A stretch of 64,000 bases of DNA. Source: Gordius sp. MW1. Taxonomy: Eukaryota; Nematomorpha; Gordioida; Gordea; Gordiidae. Under the pieces are notes generated by a model. That model did not search any database. It was not told the DNA's origin and saw nothing but the letters and a program-made list of their open reading frames with translations. The translations under genes and the position numbers were made by a program. The first letter of the stretch is position 1; the number at the start of each line of letters is the position of its first letter. Below are positions 10,625-22,549 of this stretch, piece after piece. The stretch is from NCBI GenBank assembly GCA_964036665.1, contig OZ038531.1:13330168-13394167 (forward strand), in the 5' to 3' direction.

Positions 10625-12688
10625 CAACGTGAGTGCTTAATTTTTCAAAAATGCACTATGCGATCATGATTTTAAAGTAATAGTTTTCTGATTCTGATAA
10701 ATTTTTACTTTTTATCGTCGAAACCACGTCTGAAAACGACAACTTTCATCGGATGCATACGGTAGAAAGAAAAATATGTGAAAAATTTTGAGGTAAAAAT
10801 ATTAATTTTTTTCGATTCTATGTGAAAGAGCATGAAAAAATATATAAAAGTAAGCCAATTTGAGAATCCTATTATCCTCGATTGACTTCTGAAAAGAGGT
10901 TTTAAGCTGCGAGAACTATCATTTTGACAAAAGACAACGTTTTATTGTTGCGATTAGTTTGTTGTATCGCAACGTGAGTGCTTAATTTTTGAAAACTGCT
11001 CTATGCGATTATGATTTCAAAGTAATAGTTTTCTGATTCTGATAAATTTTTACTTTTTATCATGGAAACCACGTCTGAAAACGACAACTTTTATCGGATG
11101 AATACGGTTCAAAGAAAAATATGTAAAAAATTTAGAGGTAAAATATTTATTTTTTTCGATTCTATGTGAAAGAGCATGAAAATATATATAAAAGTAAGCC
11201 AATTTGAGAATCCTATTATTCTCGATTGACTTCCGAAAAGAGGTTTTAAGCTGCGAGAACTATCATTTTGACAAAAGACAACGTTTTATAGTTGCGAAGT
11301 TTGTTGTATCGCAACGTGAGTGCTTAATTTTTGAAAATGGCTCTATGCGATCATGATTTCAAAGTAATAGTTTTCAGATTCTGATAAATTTTTACTTGGG
11401 ATCATAGAAACCACGTCTGAAAACGACAACTTTCATCGGATGAATACGGTTCAAAGTAAAATATGTGAAAAATTTTAAGGTAAAAATATTTATTTTTTTC
11501 GATTCTATGTGAAAGAGCGTAAAAAAATATATAAAAGTAAGCCAATTTGAGAATCCTATTATCCTCGATTGACTTCCGCAAAGAGGTTTTAAGCTGCGAG
11601 AACTATCATTTTGACGAAAGACAACGTTTTATTTTTGCGATTAGTTTGTTGTATCGCAACGTGAGTGCTTAATTTTTCAAAAATGCACTATGCGATCATG
11701 ATTTTAAAGTAATAGTTTTCTGATTCTGATAAATTTTTACTTTTTATCATCGAAACCACGTCTGAAAACGACAACTTTCATCGGATGCATACGGTAGAAA
11801 GAAAAATATGTGAAAAATTTTGAGGTAAAAATATTAATTTTTTTCGATTCTATGTGAAAGAGCATGAAAAAATATATAAAAGTAAGCCAATTTGAGAATC
11901 CTATTATCCTCGATTGACTTCCGAAAAGAGGTTTTAAGCTGCGAGAACTATCATTTTGACAAAAGGCAACGTTTTATAGTTGCGATTAGTTTGTTGTATC
12001 GCAACGTGAGTGCTTAATTTTTGAAAATGGCTCTATGCGATCATGATTTCAAAGTAATAGTTTTCAGATTCTGATAAATTTTTACTTGGGATCATAGAAA
12101 CCACGTCTGAAAACGACAACTTTCATCGGATGAATACGGTTCAAAGAAAAATATGTGAAAAATTTTGAGGTAAAAATATTTATTTTTTTCGATATTATGT
12201 GAAAGAGCGTAAAAAAATATATAAAAGTAAGCCAATTTGAGAATCCTATTATCCTCGATTACTTCCGCAAAGAGGTTTTAAGCTGCGAGAACTATCATTT
12301 TGACAAAAGACAACGTTTTATTGTTGCGATTAGTTTGTTGTATCGCAACGTGAGTGCTTAGTTTTTCAAAAATGCATTATGTGATCATGATTTCAAAGTA
12401 ATAGTTTTCAGATTCTTATAAATTTTTACTTGGGATCATAGAAACCATGTCTGAAAACGACACCTTTCATCGGATGCATACGGTAGAAAGAAAAATATGT
12501 GAAAATTTTGAGGTAAAAATATTAATTTTTTCGATTCTATGTGAAAGAGCATGAAAAAATATATAAAAGTAAGCCAATTTGAGAATCCTATTATCCTCGA
12601 TTGACTTCTGAAAAGAGGTTTTAAGCTGCGAGAACTATCATTTTGACAAAAGACAACGTTTTATTGTTGCGATTAGTTTGTTGTATCG
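10280..12688 (+). repeat. Array zone D: trimer-bearing block later copied near 20.5-22.2 kb
   Basis: Monomer starts are 10280, 10625, 10970 (342 bp), 11312, 11657, 12002 and 12346. Types are 3,1,2,3,1,3,4. The run from 10970 onward recurs from 20486 with offset about 9,516 bp. Markers are TATTCTCGATTG, the GCGAAGTTTG deletion at the monomer end, and GATTCTTATAAA in the type 4 member. Monomers 11657-12346 also recur at 15315-16004, offset 3,658 bp, where AAAGGCAACG, CGATATTATG and CGATTACTTCC are shared. Confidence 0.87.
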
Positions 12689-14345
12689 CAACGTGAGTGC
12701 TTAATTTTTGAAAACTGCTCTATGCGATTATGATTTCAAAGTAATAGTTTTTAGATTCTGATAAATTTTCACTTGGGATCATAGAAACCACGTCTGAAAA
12801 CGAGAACTTTCATCGGATGAATACGGTTCAAAGAAAAATATGTGAAAAATTTTGAGGTAAAAATATTTATTTTTTTCGATTCTATGTGAAAGAGCATGAA
12901 AAAATATATAAAAGTAAGCCAATTTGAGAATCCTATTATCCTCGATTTACTTCTGAAAAGAGGTTTTAAGCTGCCAGAACTATTCATTTTGACAAAAGAC
13001 AACGTTTTATTGTTGCGATTAGTTTGTTGTATCGCAACGTGAGTGCTTAATTTTTGAAAACTGCTCTATGCGTCTGAAAACGACAACTTTCATCGGATGA
13101 ATACGGTTCAAAGAAAAATATGTGAAAAATTTTAAGGTAAAAATATTTATTTTTTTCGATTCTATGTGAAAGAGCGTAAAAAAATATATAAAAGTAAGCC
13201 AATTTGAGAATCCTATTATCCTCGATTGACTTCCGCAAAGAGGTTTTAAGCTGCGAGAACTATCATTTTGACGAAAGACAACGTTTTATTTTTGCGATTA
13301 GTTTGTTGTATCGCAACGTGAGTGCTTAATTTTTCAAAAATGCACTATGCGATCATGATTTTAAAGTAATAGTTTTCTGATTCTGATAAATTTTTACTTT
13401 TTATCGTCGAAACCACGTCTGAAAACGACAACTTTCATCGGATGCATACGGTAGAAAGAAAAATATGTGAAAAATTTTTAGGTAAAAATATTAATTTTTT
13501 TCGATTCTATGTGAAAGAGCATGAAAAAATATATAAAAGTAAGCCAATTTGAGAATCCTATTATCCTCGATTGACTTCCGCAAAGAGGTTTTAAGCTGCG
13601 AGAACTATCATTTTGACGAAAGACAACGTTTTATTTTTGCGATTAGTTTGTTGTATCGCAACGTGAGTGCTTAATTTTTCAAAAATGCACTATGCGATCA
13701 TGATTTTAAAGTAATAGTTTTCTGATTCTGATAAATTTTTACTTTTTATAGTCGAAACCACGTCTGAAAACGACAACTTTCATCGGATGCATACGGTAGA
13801 AAGAAAAATATGTGAATTTGAGGTAAAAATATTAATTTTTTTCGATTCTATGTGAAAGAGCATGAAAAAATATATAAAAGTAAGCCAATTTGAGAATCTT
13901 ATTATCCTCGATTGACTTCTGAAAAGAGGTTTTAAGCTGCGAGAACTATCATTTTGACAAAAGACAACGTTTTATTGTTGCGATTAGTTTGTTGTATCGC
14001 AACGTGAGTGCTTAATTTTTGAAAACTGCTCTATGCGATTATGATTTCAAAGTAATAGTTTTCTGATTCTGATAAATTTTTACTTTTTATCATGGAAACC
14101 ACGTCTGAAAACGACAACTTTCATCGGATGTATACGGTAGAAAGAAAAATATGTGAAAAATTTTGAGGTAAAAATATTAATTTTTTTCGATTCTATGTGA
14201 AAGAGCGTAAAAAAATATATAAAAGTAAGCCAATTTGACAATCCTATTATCCTCGATTTACTTCTGAAAAGAGGTTTTAAGCTGCCAGAACTATTCATTT
14301 TGACAAAAGACAACGTTTTATTGTTGCGATTAGTTTGTTGTATCG
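12689..14345 (+). repeat. Array zone E: second copy of the 279-bp-monomer block
   Basis: Monomer starts are 12689, 13035 (279 bp), 13314, 13659 (341 bp) and 14000, types 2, short 2, 1, 1, 2. It matches 5177-6700 at offset 7,511. Within the 14000 monomer, near 14230, the match switches to the 4490 monomer (offset 9,513): the text becomes TTTGACAATCC, TTTACTTCTG and GCCAGAACTATTC. That internal switch marks a recombination junction between two source registers. Confidence 0.88.
13035..13313 (+). repeat. Deleted 279-bp monomer, copy 2
   Basis: The junction is identical to that at 5524, here near 13071, with the same type 2 head and type 3 body. It is embedded in the same neighbours (12689 before, 13314 after) as the first copy, so it was inherited by block duplication. 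Confidence 0.93.
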
Positions 14346-16347
14346 CAACGTGAGTGCTTAATTTTTGAAAACTGCTCTATGCGATTATGATTTAAAGTAA
14401 TAGTTTTTAGATTCTGATAAATTTTTACTTGGGATCATAGAAACCACGTCTGAAAACGACAACTTTCATCGGATGAATACGGTTCAAAGAAAAATATGTG
14501 AAAAATTTTGAGGTAAAAATAATTATTTTTTTCGATTCTATGTGAAAGAGCATGAAAAAATATATAAAAGTAAGCCAATTTGAGAATCCTATTATCCTCG
14601 ATTGACTTCTGAAAAGAGGTTTTAAGCTGCGAGAACTACCATTTTGACAAAAGACAACGTTTTATTGTTGCGATTAGTTTGTTGTATCGCAACGTGAGTG
14701 CTTAATTTTTGAAAACTGCTCTATGCGATTATGATTTCAAAGTAATAGTTTTTAGATTCTGATAAATTTTCACTTGGGATCATAGAAACCACGTCTGAAA
14801 ACGAGAACTTTCATCGGATGAATACGGTTCAAAGAAAAATATGTGAAAAATTTTGAGGTAAAAATATTTATTTTTTTCGATTCTATGTGAAAGAGCATGA
14901 AAAAATATATAAAAGTAAGCCAATTTGAGAATCCTATTATCCTCGATTTACTTCTGAAAAGAGGTTTTAAGCTGCCAGAACTATTCATTTTGACAAAAGA
15001 CAACGTTTTATTGTTGCGATTAGTTTGTTGTATCGCAACGTGAGTGCTTAATTTTTAAAAACTGCTCTATGCGTCTGAAAACGACAACTTTCATCGGATG
15101 AATACGGTTCAAAGAAAAATATGTGAAAAATTTTAAGGTAAAAATATTTATTTTTTTCGATTCTATGTGAAAGAGCGTAAAAAAATATATAAAAGTAAGC
15201 CAATTTGAGAATCCTATTATCCTCGATTGACTTCCGCAAAGAGGTTTTAAGCTGCGAGAACTATCATTTTGACGAAAGACAACGTTTTATTTTTGCGATT
15301 AGTTTGTTGTATCGCAACGTGAGTGCTTAATTTTTCAAAAATGCACTATGCGATCATGATTTTAAAGTAATAGTTTTCTGATTCTGATAAATTTTTACTT
15401 TTTATCATCGAAACCACGTCTGAAAACGACAACTTTCATCGGATGCATACGGTAGAAAGAAAAATATGTGAAAAATTTTGAGGTAAAAATATTAATTTTT
15501 TTCGATTCTATGTGAAAGAGCATGAAAAAATATATAAAAGTAAGCCAATTTGAGAATCCTATTATCCTCGATTGACTTCCGAAAAGAGGTTTTAAGCTGC
15601 GAGAACTATCATTTTGACAAAAGGCAACGTTTTATAGTTGCGATTAGTTTGTTGTATCGCAACGTGAGTGCTTAATTTTTGAAAATGGCTCTATGCGATC
15701 ATGATTTCAAAGTAATAGTTTTCAGATTCTGATAAATTTTTACTTGGGATCATAGAAACCACGTCTGAAAACGACAACTTTCATCGGATGAATACGGTTC
15801 AAAGAAAAATATGTGAAAAATTTTGAGGTAAAAATATTTATTTTTTTCGATATTATGTGAAAGAGCGTAAAAAAATATATAAAAGTAAGCCAATTTGAGA
15901 ATCCTATTATCCTCGATTACTTCCGCAAAGAGGTTTTAAGCTGCGAGAACTATCATTTTGACAAAAGACAACGTTTTATTGTTGCGATTAGTTTGTTGTA
16001 TCGCAACGTGAGTGCTTAGTTTTTCAAAAATGCATTATGTGATCATGATTTCAAAGTAATAGTTTTCAGATTCTTATAAATTTTTACTTGGGATCATAGA
16101 AACCATGTCTGAAAACGACACCTTTCATCGGATGCATACGGTAGAAAGAAAAATATGTGAAAATTTTGAGGTAAAAATATTAATTTTTTTCGATTCTATG
16201 TAAAAGAGCATGAAAAAATATATAAAAGTAAGCCAATTCGAGAATCCTATTATCCTCGATTTACTTCCGAAAAGAGGTTTTAAGCTGCGAGAACTATCAT
16301 TTTGACAAAAGACAACCTTTTATTGTTGCGATTAGTTTGTTTTATCG
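14346..16347 (+). repeat. Array zone F: third short-monomer copy plus a zone D copy
   Basis: Monomer starts are 14346, 14690, 15036 (279 bp), 15315, 15660 and 16004, types 2,2, short 2, 1,3,4. The first three match 4833-5802 (offset 9,512-9,513; GATTTAAAG and AATAATTATT are shared). The last three match 11657-12688 (offset 3,658). The zone therefore joins two blocks at or just after the short monomer. Confidence 0.88.
15036..15314 (+). repeat. Deleted 279-bp monomer, copy 3
   Basis: The junction is identical, near 15071. The left neighbour is the same as for the other two copies, but the right neighbour (15315) comes from a different block (11657-like). The head has TTTTTAAAAACTGCTC instead of TTTTTGAAAACTGCTC, a private change that separates it from copies 1 and 2. 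Confidence 0.93.
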
Positions 16348-18763
16348 CAACGTGAGTGCTTAATTTTTCAAAAATGCACTATGCGATCATGATTTTAAAG
16401 TAATAGTTTTCTGATTCTGATAAATTTTTACTTTTTATCATCGAAACCACGTCTGAAAACGACAACTTTCATCGGATGCATACGGTTCAAAGTAAAATAT
16501 GTGAAAAATTTTAAGGTAAAAATATTTATTTTTTTCAATTCTATGTGAAAGAGCGTAAAAAAATATATAAAAGTAAGCCAATTTGAGAATCCTATTATCC
16601 TCGATTGACTTCCGCAAAGAGGTTTTAAGCTGCGAGAACTATCATTTTGACAAAAGAGAACGTTTTATTGTTGCGATTAGTTTGTTGTATCGCAACGTGA
16701 GTGCTTAATTTTTGAAAACTGCTCTATGCGATTATGATTTCAAAGTAATAGTTTTCTGATTCAGATAAATTTTTACTTTTTATCATGGAAACCACGTCTG
16801 AAAACGACAACTTTCATCGGATGAATACGGTTCAAAGAAAAATATGTGAAAAATTTAGAGGTAAAATATTTATTTTTTTCGATTCTATGTGAAAGAGCAT
16901 GAAAAAATATATAAAAGTAAGCCAATTTGAGAATCCTATTATCCTCGATTGACTTCCGAAAAGAGGTTTTAAGCTGCGACAACTATCATTTTGACAAATA
17001 ACAACGTTTTATAGTTGCGATTAGTTTGTTGTATCGCAACGTGAGTGCTAAATTTTGGAAAATGGCTCTATGCGATCATGATTTCAGAGTAATAGTTTTC
17101 AGATTCTGATAAATTTTTACTTGGGATCATAGAAACCACGTCTGAAAACGACAACTTTCATCTGATGAATACGGTTCAAACAAAAATATGTGAAAAAATT
17201 TTGAGGTAAAAATATTTATTTTTTTCGATTCTATGTGAAAGAGCGTAAAAAAATATATAAAAGTAAGCCAATTTGAGAATCCTATTATCCTCGATTGACT
17301 TCCGCAAAGAGGTTTTAAGCTGCGAGAACTATCATTTTGACAAAAGACAACGTTTTATTGTTGCGATTAGTTTGTTGTATCGCAACGTGAGTGCTTAGTT
17401 TTTCAAAAATGCATTATGTGATCATGATTTTAAAGTAATAGTTTTCAGATTCTGATAAATTTTTACTTGGGATCATAGAAACCATGTCTGAAAACGACAC
17501 CTTTCATCGGATGCATACGGTAGAAAGAAAAATATGTGAAAAATTTTGAGGTAAAAATATTTATTTTTTTCGATTCTATGTAAAAGAGCATGAAAAAATA
17601 TATAAAAGTAAGCCAATTCGAGAATCCTAATATCCTCGATTTACTTCCGAAAAGAAGTTTTAAGCTGCGCTAACTATCATTTTGACAAAAGACAACGTTT
17701 TATTTTTGCGATTAGTTTGTTTTATCTCAACGTGAGTGCTTAATTTTTCAAAAATGCACTATGCGATCATGATTTTAAAGTAATAGTTTTCTGATTCTGA
17801 TAAATTTTTACTTTTTATCATCGAAACCACGTCTGAAAACGACAACTTTCATCGGATGCATACGGTTGAAAGAAAAATATGTGAAAAATTTTCAGGTAAA
17901 AATATTTATTTTTTTCGATTCTATGTGAAAGAGCATGAAAAAATATATAAAAGTAAGCCAATTTGAGACTCCTATTATCCTCGATTTACTTCCGAAAAGA
18001 GGTTTTAATCTGCCAGAACTATTCATTTTGACAAAAGACAACGTTTTATTGTTGCGATTAGTTTGTTGTATCACAACGTGAGTGCTTACTTTTTGAAAAC
18101 TGCTCTATGCGATTATGATTTCAAAGTAATAGTTTTCAGATTCTGATAAATTTTTACTTGGGATCATAGAAACCACGTCTGAAAACGACAACTTTCATCG
18201 GATGAATACGGTTCAAAGAAAAATATGTGAAAAATTTTGAGGTAAAAATATTTATTTTTTTCGATTCTATGTGAAAGAGCGTAAAAAAATATATAAAAGT
18301 AAGCCAATTTGAGAATTCTATTATCCTCGATTGACTTCCGCAAAGAGGTTTTAAGCTGCGAGAACTATCATTTTGACAAAAGACAACGTTTTATTGTTGC
18401 GATTAGTTTGTTGTATCGCAACGTGAGTGCTTAGTTATTCAAAAATGCATTATGTGATCATGATTTCAAAGTAATAGTTTTCAGATTCTGATAAATTTTT
18501 ACTTGGGATCATAGAAACCATGTCTGAAAACGACACCTTTCATCGGATGCATACGGTTCAAAGAAAAATATGTGAAAAATTTTGAGGTAAAAATATTTAT
18601 TTTTTTCGATTCTATGTGAAAGAGCATGAAAAAATATATAAAAGTAAGTCAATTTGAGAATCCTATTATCCTCGATTGACTTCTGAAAAGAGGTTTTAAG
18701 CTGCGAGAACTATCATTTTGACAAAAGACAACGTTTTATTGTTGCGATTAGTTTGTTGTATCG
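16348..18763 (+). repeat. Array zone G: source-like block for pieces at 40.5-46 kb
   Basis: Monomer starts are 16348, 16693, 17037, 17383, 17728, 18074 and 18419. Types are 1,2,3,4,1,2,4. The type 3 member is distinctive, with GCTAAATTTTGGAAAATGG, TTTCAGAG and TTCAAACAAAAAT. Members 16693-17383 match 40804-41491 (offset 24,111). Members 17383-18763 match 44583-45963 (offset exactly 27,200), sharing GCGCTAACTATC, TATCTCAACG, GAGACTCC and GCTTACTTTTTG. Confidence 0.88.
17383..17727 (+). repeat. Type 4 monomer, representative
   Basis: Type 4 has GCTTAGTTTTTC, then TGCATTATGTGATCATG, which contains a TGATCA (BclI) site. It also has CCATGTCTG instead of CCACGTCTG, GACACCTTTC instead of GACAACTTTC, GCATACGGTAGAAAG and usually GTAAAAGAGC. 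I count about 29 copies, including a right-end sub-form with TGCATTATGCG. It appears singly among other types rather than in runs, mainly at 12-22 kb, 33-52 kb and after 54 kb. Confidence 0.88.
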
Positions 18764-21700
18764 CAACGTGAGTGCTTAATTTTTGAAAACTGCTCTATGC
18801 GATTATGATTTCAAAGTAATAGTTTTCTGATTCTGATAAATTTTTACTTTTTATCATGGAAACCACGTCTGAAAACGACAACTTTCATCGGATGAATACG
18901 GTTCAAAGAAAAATATGTAAAAAATTTAGAGGTAAAATATTTATTTTTTTCGATTCTATGTGAAAGAGCATGAAAATATATATAAAAGTAAGCCAATTTG
19001 AGAATCCTCCAATCCTCGATTGACTTCCGAAAAGAGGTTTTAAGCTGCGAGAACTATCATTTTGACAAAAGACAACGTTTTATAGTTGCGATTAGTTTGT
19101 TGTATCGCAACGTGAGTGCTTAATTATTGAAAATGGCTCTATGCGATCATGATTTCAAAGTAATAGTTTTCAGATTCTGATAAATTTTTACTTGGGATCA
19201 TAGAAACCACGTCTGAAAACGACAACTTTCATCGGATGAATACGGTTCAAAGAAAAATATGTGAAAAATTTTAAGGTAAAAATATTTATTTTTTTCGATT
19301 CTATGTGAAAGAGCGTAAAAAAATATATAAAAGTAAGCCAATTTGAGAATCCTATTATCCTCGATTGACTTCCGCAAAGAGGTTTTAAGCTGCGAGAACT
19401 ATCATTTTGACGAAAGACAACGTTTTATTTTTGCGATTAGTTTGTTGTATCGCAACGTGAGTGCTTAATTTTTCAAAAATGCACTATGCGATCATGATTT
19501 TAAAGTAATAGTTTTCTGATTCTGATAAATTTTTACTTTTTATCGTCGAAACCACGTCTGAAAACGACAACTTTCATCGGATGCATACGGTAGAAAGAAA
19601 AATATGTGAAAAATTTTGAGGTACAAATATTAATTTTTTTCGATTCTAAGTGAAAGAGCATGAAAAAATATATAAAAGTAAGCCAATTTGAGAATCCTAT
19701 TATACTCGATTGACTTCTGAAAAGAGGTTTTAAGCTGCGAGAACTATCATTTTGACAAAAGACAACGTTTTATTGTTGCGATTAGTTTGTTGTATCGCAA
19801 CGTGAGTGCTTAATTTTTGAAAACTGCTCTATGCGATTATGATTTCAAAGTAATCTATTTCTGATTCTGATAAATTTTTACTTTTTATCATGGAAACCAC
19901 GTCTAAAAACGACAACTTTCATCGGATGAATACGGTTCAAAGAAAAATGTGTAAAAAATTTAGAGGTAAAATATTTATTTTTTTCGATTCTATGTGAAAG
20001 AGCATGAAAATATATATAACAGTAAGCCAATTTGAGAATCCTATTATCCTCGATTGACTTCCGAAAAGAGGTTTTAAGCTGCGAGAACTATCATTTTGAC
20101 AAAAGACAACGTTTTATAGTTGCGATTAGTTTGTTGTATCGCAACGTGAGTGCTTAGTTTTTCAAAAATGCATTATGTGATCATGATTTCAAAGTAATAG
20201 TTTTCAGATTCTGATAAATTTTTACTTGGGATCATAGAAACCATGTCTGAAAACGACACCTTTCATCGGATGCATACGGTAGAAAGAAAAATATGTGAAA
20301 ATTTTGAGGTACAAATATTAATTTTTTTCGATTCTAAGTGAAAGAGCATGAAAAAATATATAAAAGTAAGCCAATTTGAGAATCCTATTATCCTCGATTG
20401 ACTTCTGAAAAGAGGTTTTAAGCTGCGAGAACTATCATTTTGACAAAAGACAACGTTTTATTGTTGCGATTAGTTTGTTGTATCGCAACGTGAGTGCTTA
20501 ATTTTTGAAAACTGCTCTATGCGATTATGATTTCAAAGTAATAGTTTTCTGATTCTGATAAATTTTTACTTTTTATCATGGAAACCACGTCTGAAAACGA
20601 CAACTTTCATCGGATGAATACGGTTCAAAGAAAAATATGTAAAAAATTTAGAGGTAAAATATTTATTTTTTTCAATTCTATGTGAAAGAGCATGAAAATA
20701 TATATAAAAGTAAGCCAATTTGAGAATCCTATTATTCTCGATTGACTTCCGAAAAGAGGTTTTAAGCTGCGAGAACTATCATTTTGACAAAAGACAACGT
20801 TTTATAGTTGCGAAGTTTGTTGTATCGCAACGTGAGTGCTTAATTTTTGAAAATGGCTCTATGCGATCATGATTTCAAAGTAATAGTTTTCAGATTCTGA
20901 TAAATTTTTACTTGGGATCATAGAAACCACGTCTGAAAACGACAACTTTCATTGGATGAATACGGTTCAAAGAAAAATATGTGAAAAATTTTAAGGTAAA
21001 AATATTTATTTTTTTCGATTCTATGTGAAAGAGCGTAAAAAAATATATAAAAGTAAGCCAATTTGAGAATCCTATTATCCTCGATTGACTTCCGCAAAGA
21101 GGTTTTAAGCTGCGAGAACTATCATTTTGACGAAAGACAACGTTTTATTTTTGCGATTTGTTTGTTGTATCGCAACGTGAGTGCTTAATTTTTCAAAAAT
21201 GCACTATGCGATCATGATTTTAAAGTAATAGTTTTCTGATTCTGATAAATTTTTACTTTTTATCATCGAAACCACGTCTGAAAACGACAACTTTCATCGG
21301 ATGCATACGGTAGAAAGAAAAATATGTGAAAAATTTTGAGGTAAAAATATTAATTTTTTTCGATTCTATGTGAAAGAGCATGAAAAAATATATAAAAGTA
21401 AGCCAATTTGAGAATCCTATTATCCTCGATTGACTTCCGAAAAGAGGTTTTAAGCTGCGAGAACTATCATTTTGACAAAAGACAACGTTTTATAGTTGCG
21501 ATTAGTTTGTTGTATCGCAACGTGAGTGCTTAATTTTTGAAAATGGCTCTATGCGATCATGATTTCAAAGTAATAGTTTTCAGATTCTGATAAATTTTTA
21601 CTTGGGATCATAGAAACCACGTCTGAAAACGACAACTTTCATCGGATGAATACGGTTCAAAGAAAAATATGTGAAAAATTTTGAGGTAAAAATATTTATT

Positions 21701-22549
21701 TTTTTCGATTCTATGTGAAAGAGCGTAAAAAAATATATAAAAGTAAGCCAATTTGAGAATCCTATTATCCTCGATTGACTTCCGCAAAGAGGTTTTAAGC
21801 TGCGAGAACTATCATTTTGACAAAAGACAACGTTTTATTGTTGCGATTAGTTTGTTGTATCGCAACGTGAGTGCTTAGGTTTTCAAAAATGCATTATGTG
21901 ATCATGATTTCAAAGTAATAGTTTTCAGATTCTTATAAATTTTTACTTGGGATCATAGAAACCATGTCTGAAAACGACACCTTTCATCGGATGCATACGG
22001 TAGAAAGAAAAATATGTGAAAATTTTGAGGTAAAAATATTAATTTTTTTCGATTCTATGTAAAAGAGCATGAAAAATATATAAAAGTAAGCCAATTCGAG
22101 AATCCTATTATCCTCGATTTACTTCCGAAAAGAGGTTTTAAGCTGCGAGAACTATCATTTTGACAAAAGACAACCTTTTATTGTTGCGATTAGTTTGTTT
22201 TATCGCAACGTGAGTGCTTAATTTTTCAAAAATGCACTATGCGATCATGATTTTAAAGTAATAGTTTTCTGATTCTGATAAATTTTTACTTTTTATCATG
22301 GAAACCACGTCTGAAAACGACAACTTTCATCGGATGAATACGGTTCAAAGAAAAATATGTGAAAAATTTAGAGGTAAAATATTTATTTTTTTCGATTCTA
22401 TGTGAAAGAGCATGAAAAAATATATAAAAGTAAGCCAATTTGAGAATCCTATTATCCTCGATTGACTTCCGAAAAGAGGTTTTAAGCTGCGAGAACTATC
22501 ATTTTGACAAAAGACAACGTTTTATAGTTGCGATTAGTTTGTTGTATCG
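18764..22549 (+). repeat. Array zone H: trimers interspersed with type 4 monomers
   Basis: Monomer starts are 18764, 19108, 19453, 19798, 20142, 20486 (342 bp), 20828, 21173, 21518, 21863 and 22206. Types are 2,3,1,2,4,2,3,1,3,4,1. Trimers 2-3-1 begin at 18764 and 20486. The four monomers 21173-22206 match 15315-16348 at a constant 5,858-bp offset, including GACAACCTTTTATTG and the GTTTTATCGC junction. The 22206 monomer is a type 1 head joined to a type 2 body (TTTATCATGG, GAATACGGTTC). Confidence 0.87.

Noticed and set aside
5524..15314. 279-bp monomers as transposon excision scars or target-site duplications
   Set aside because: The change is a simple 66-bp deletion with a 2-base overlap and no flanking duplication, and all three copies share flanks through block duplication.
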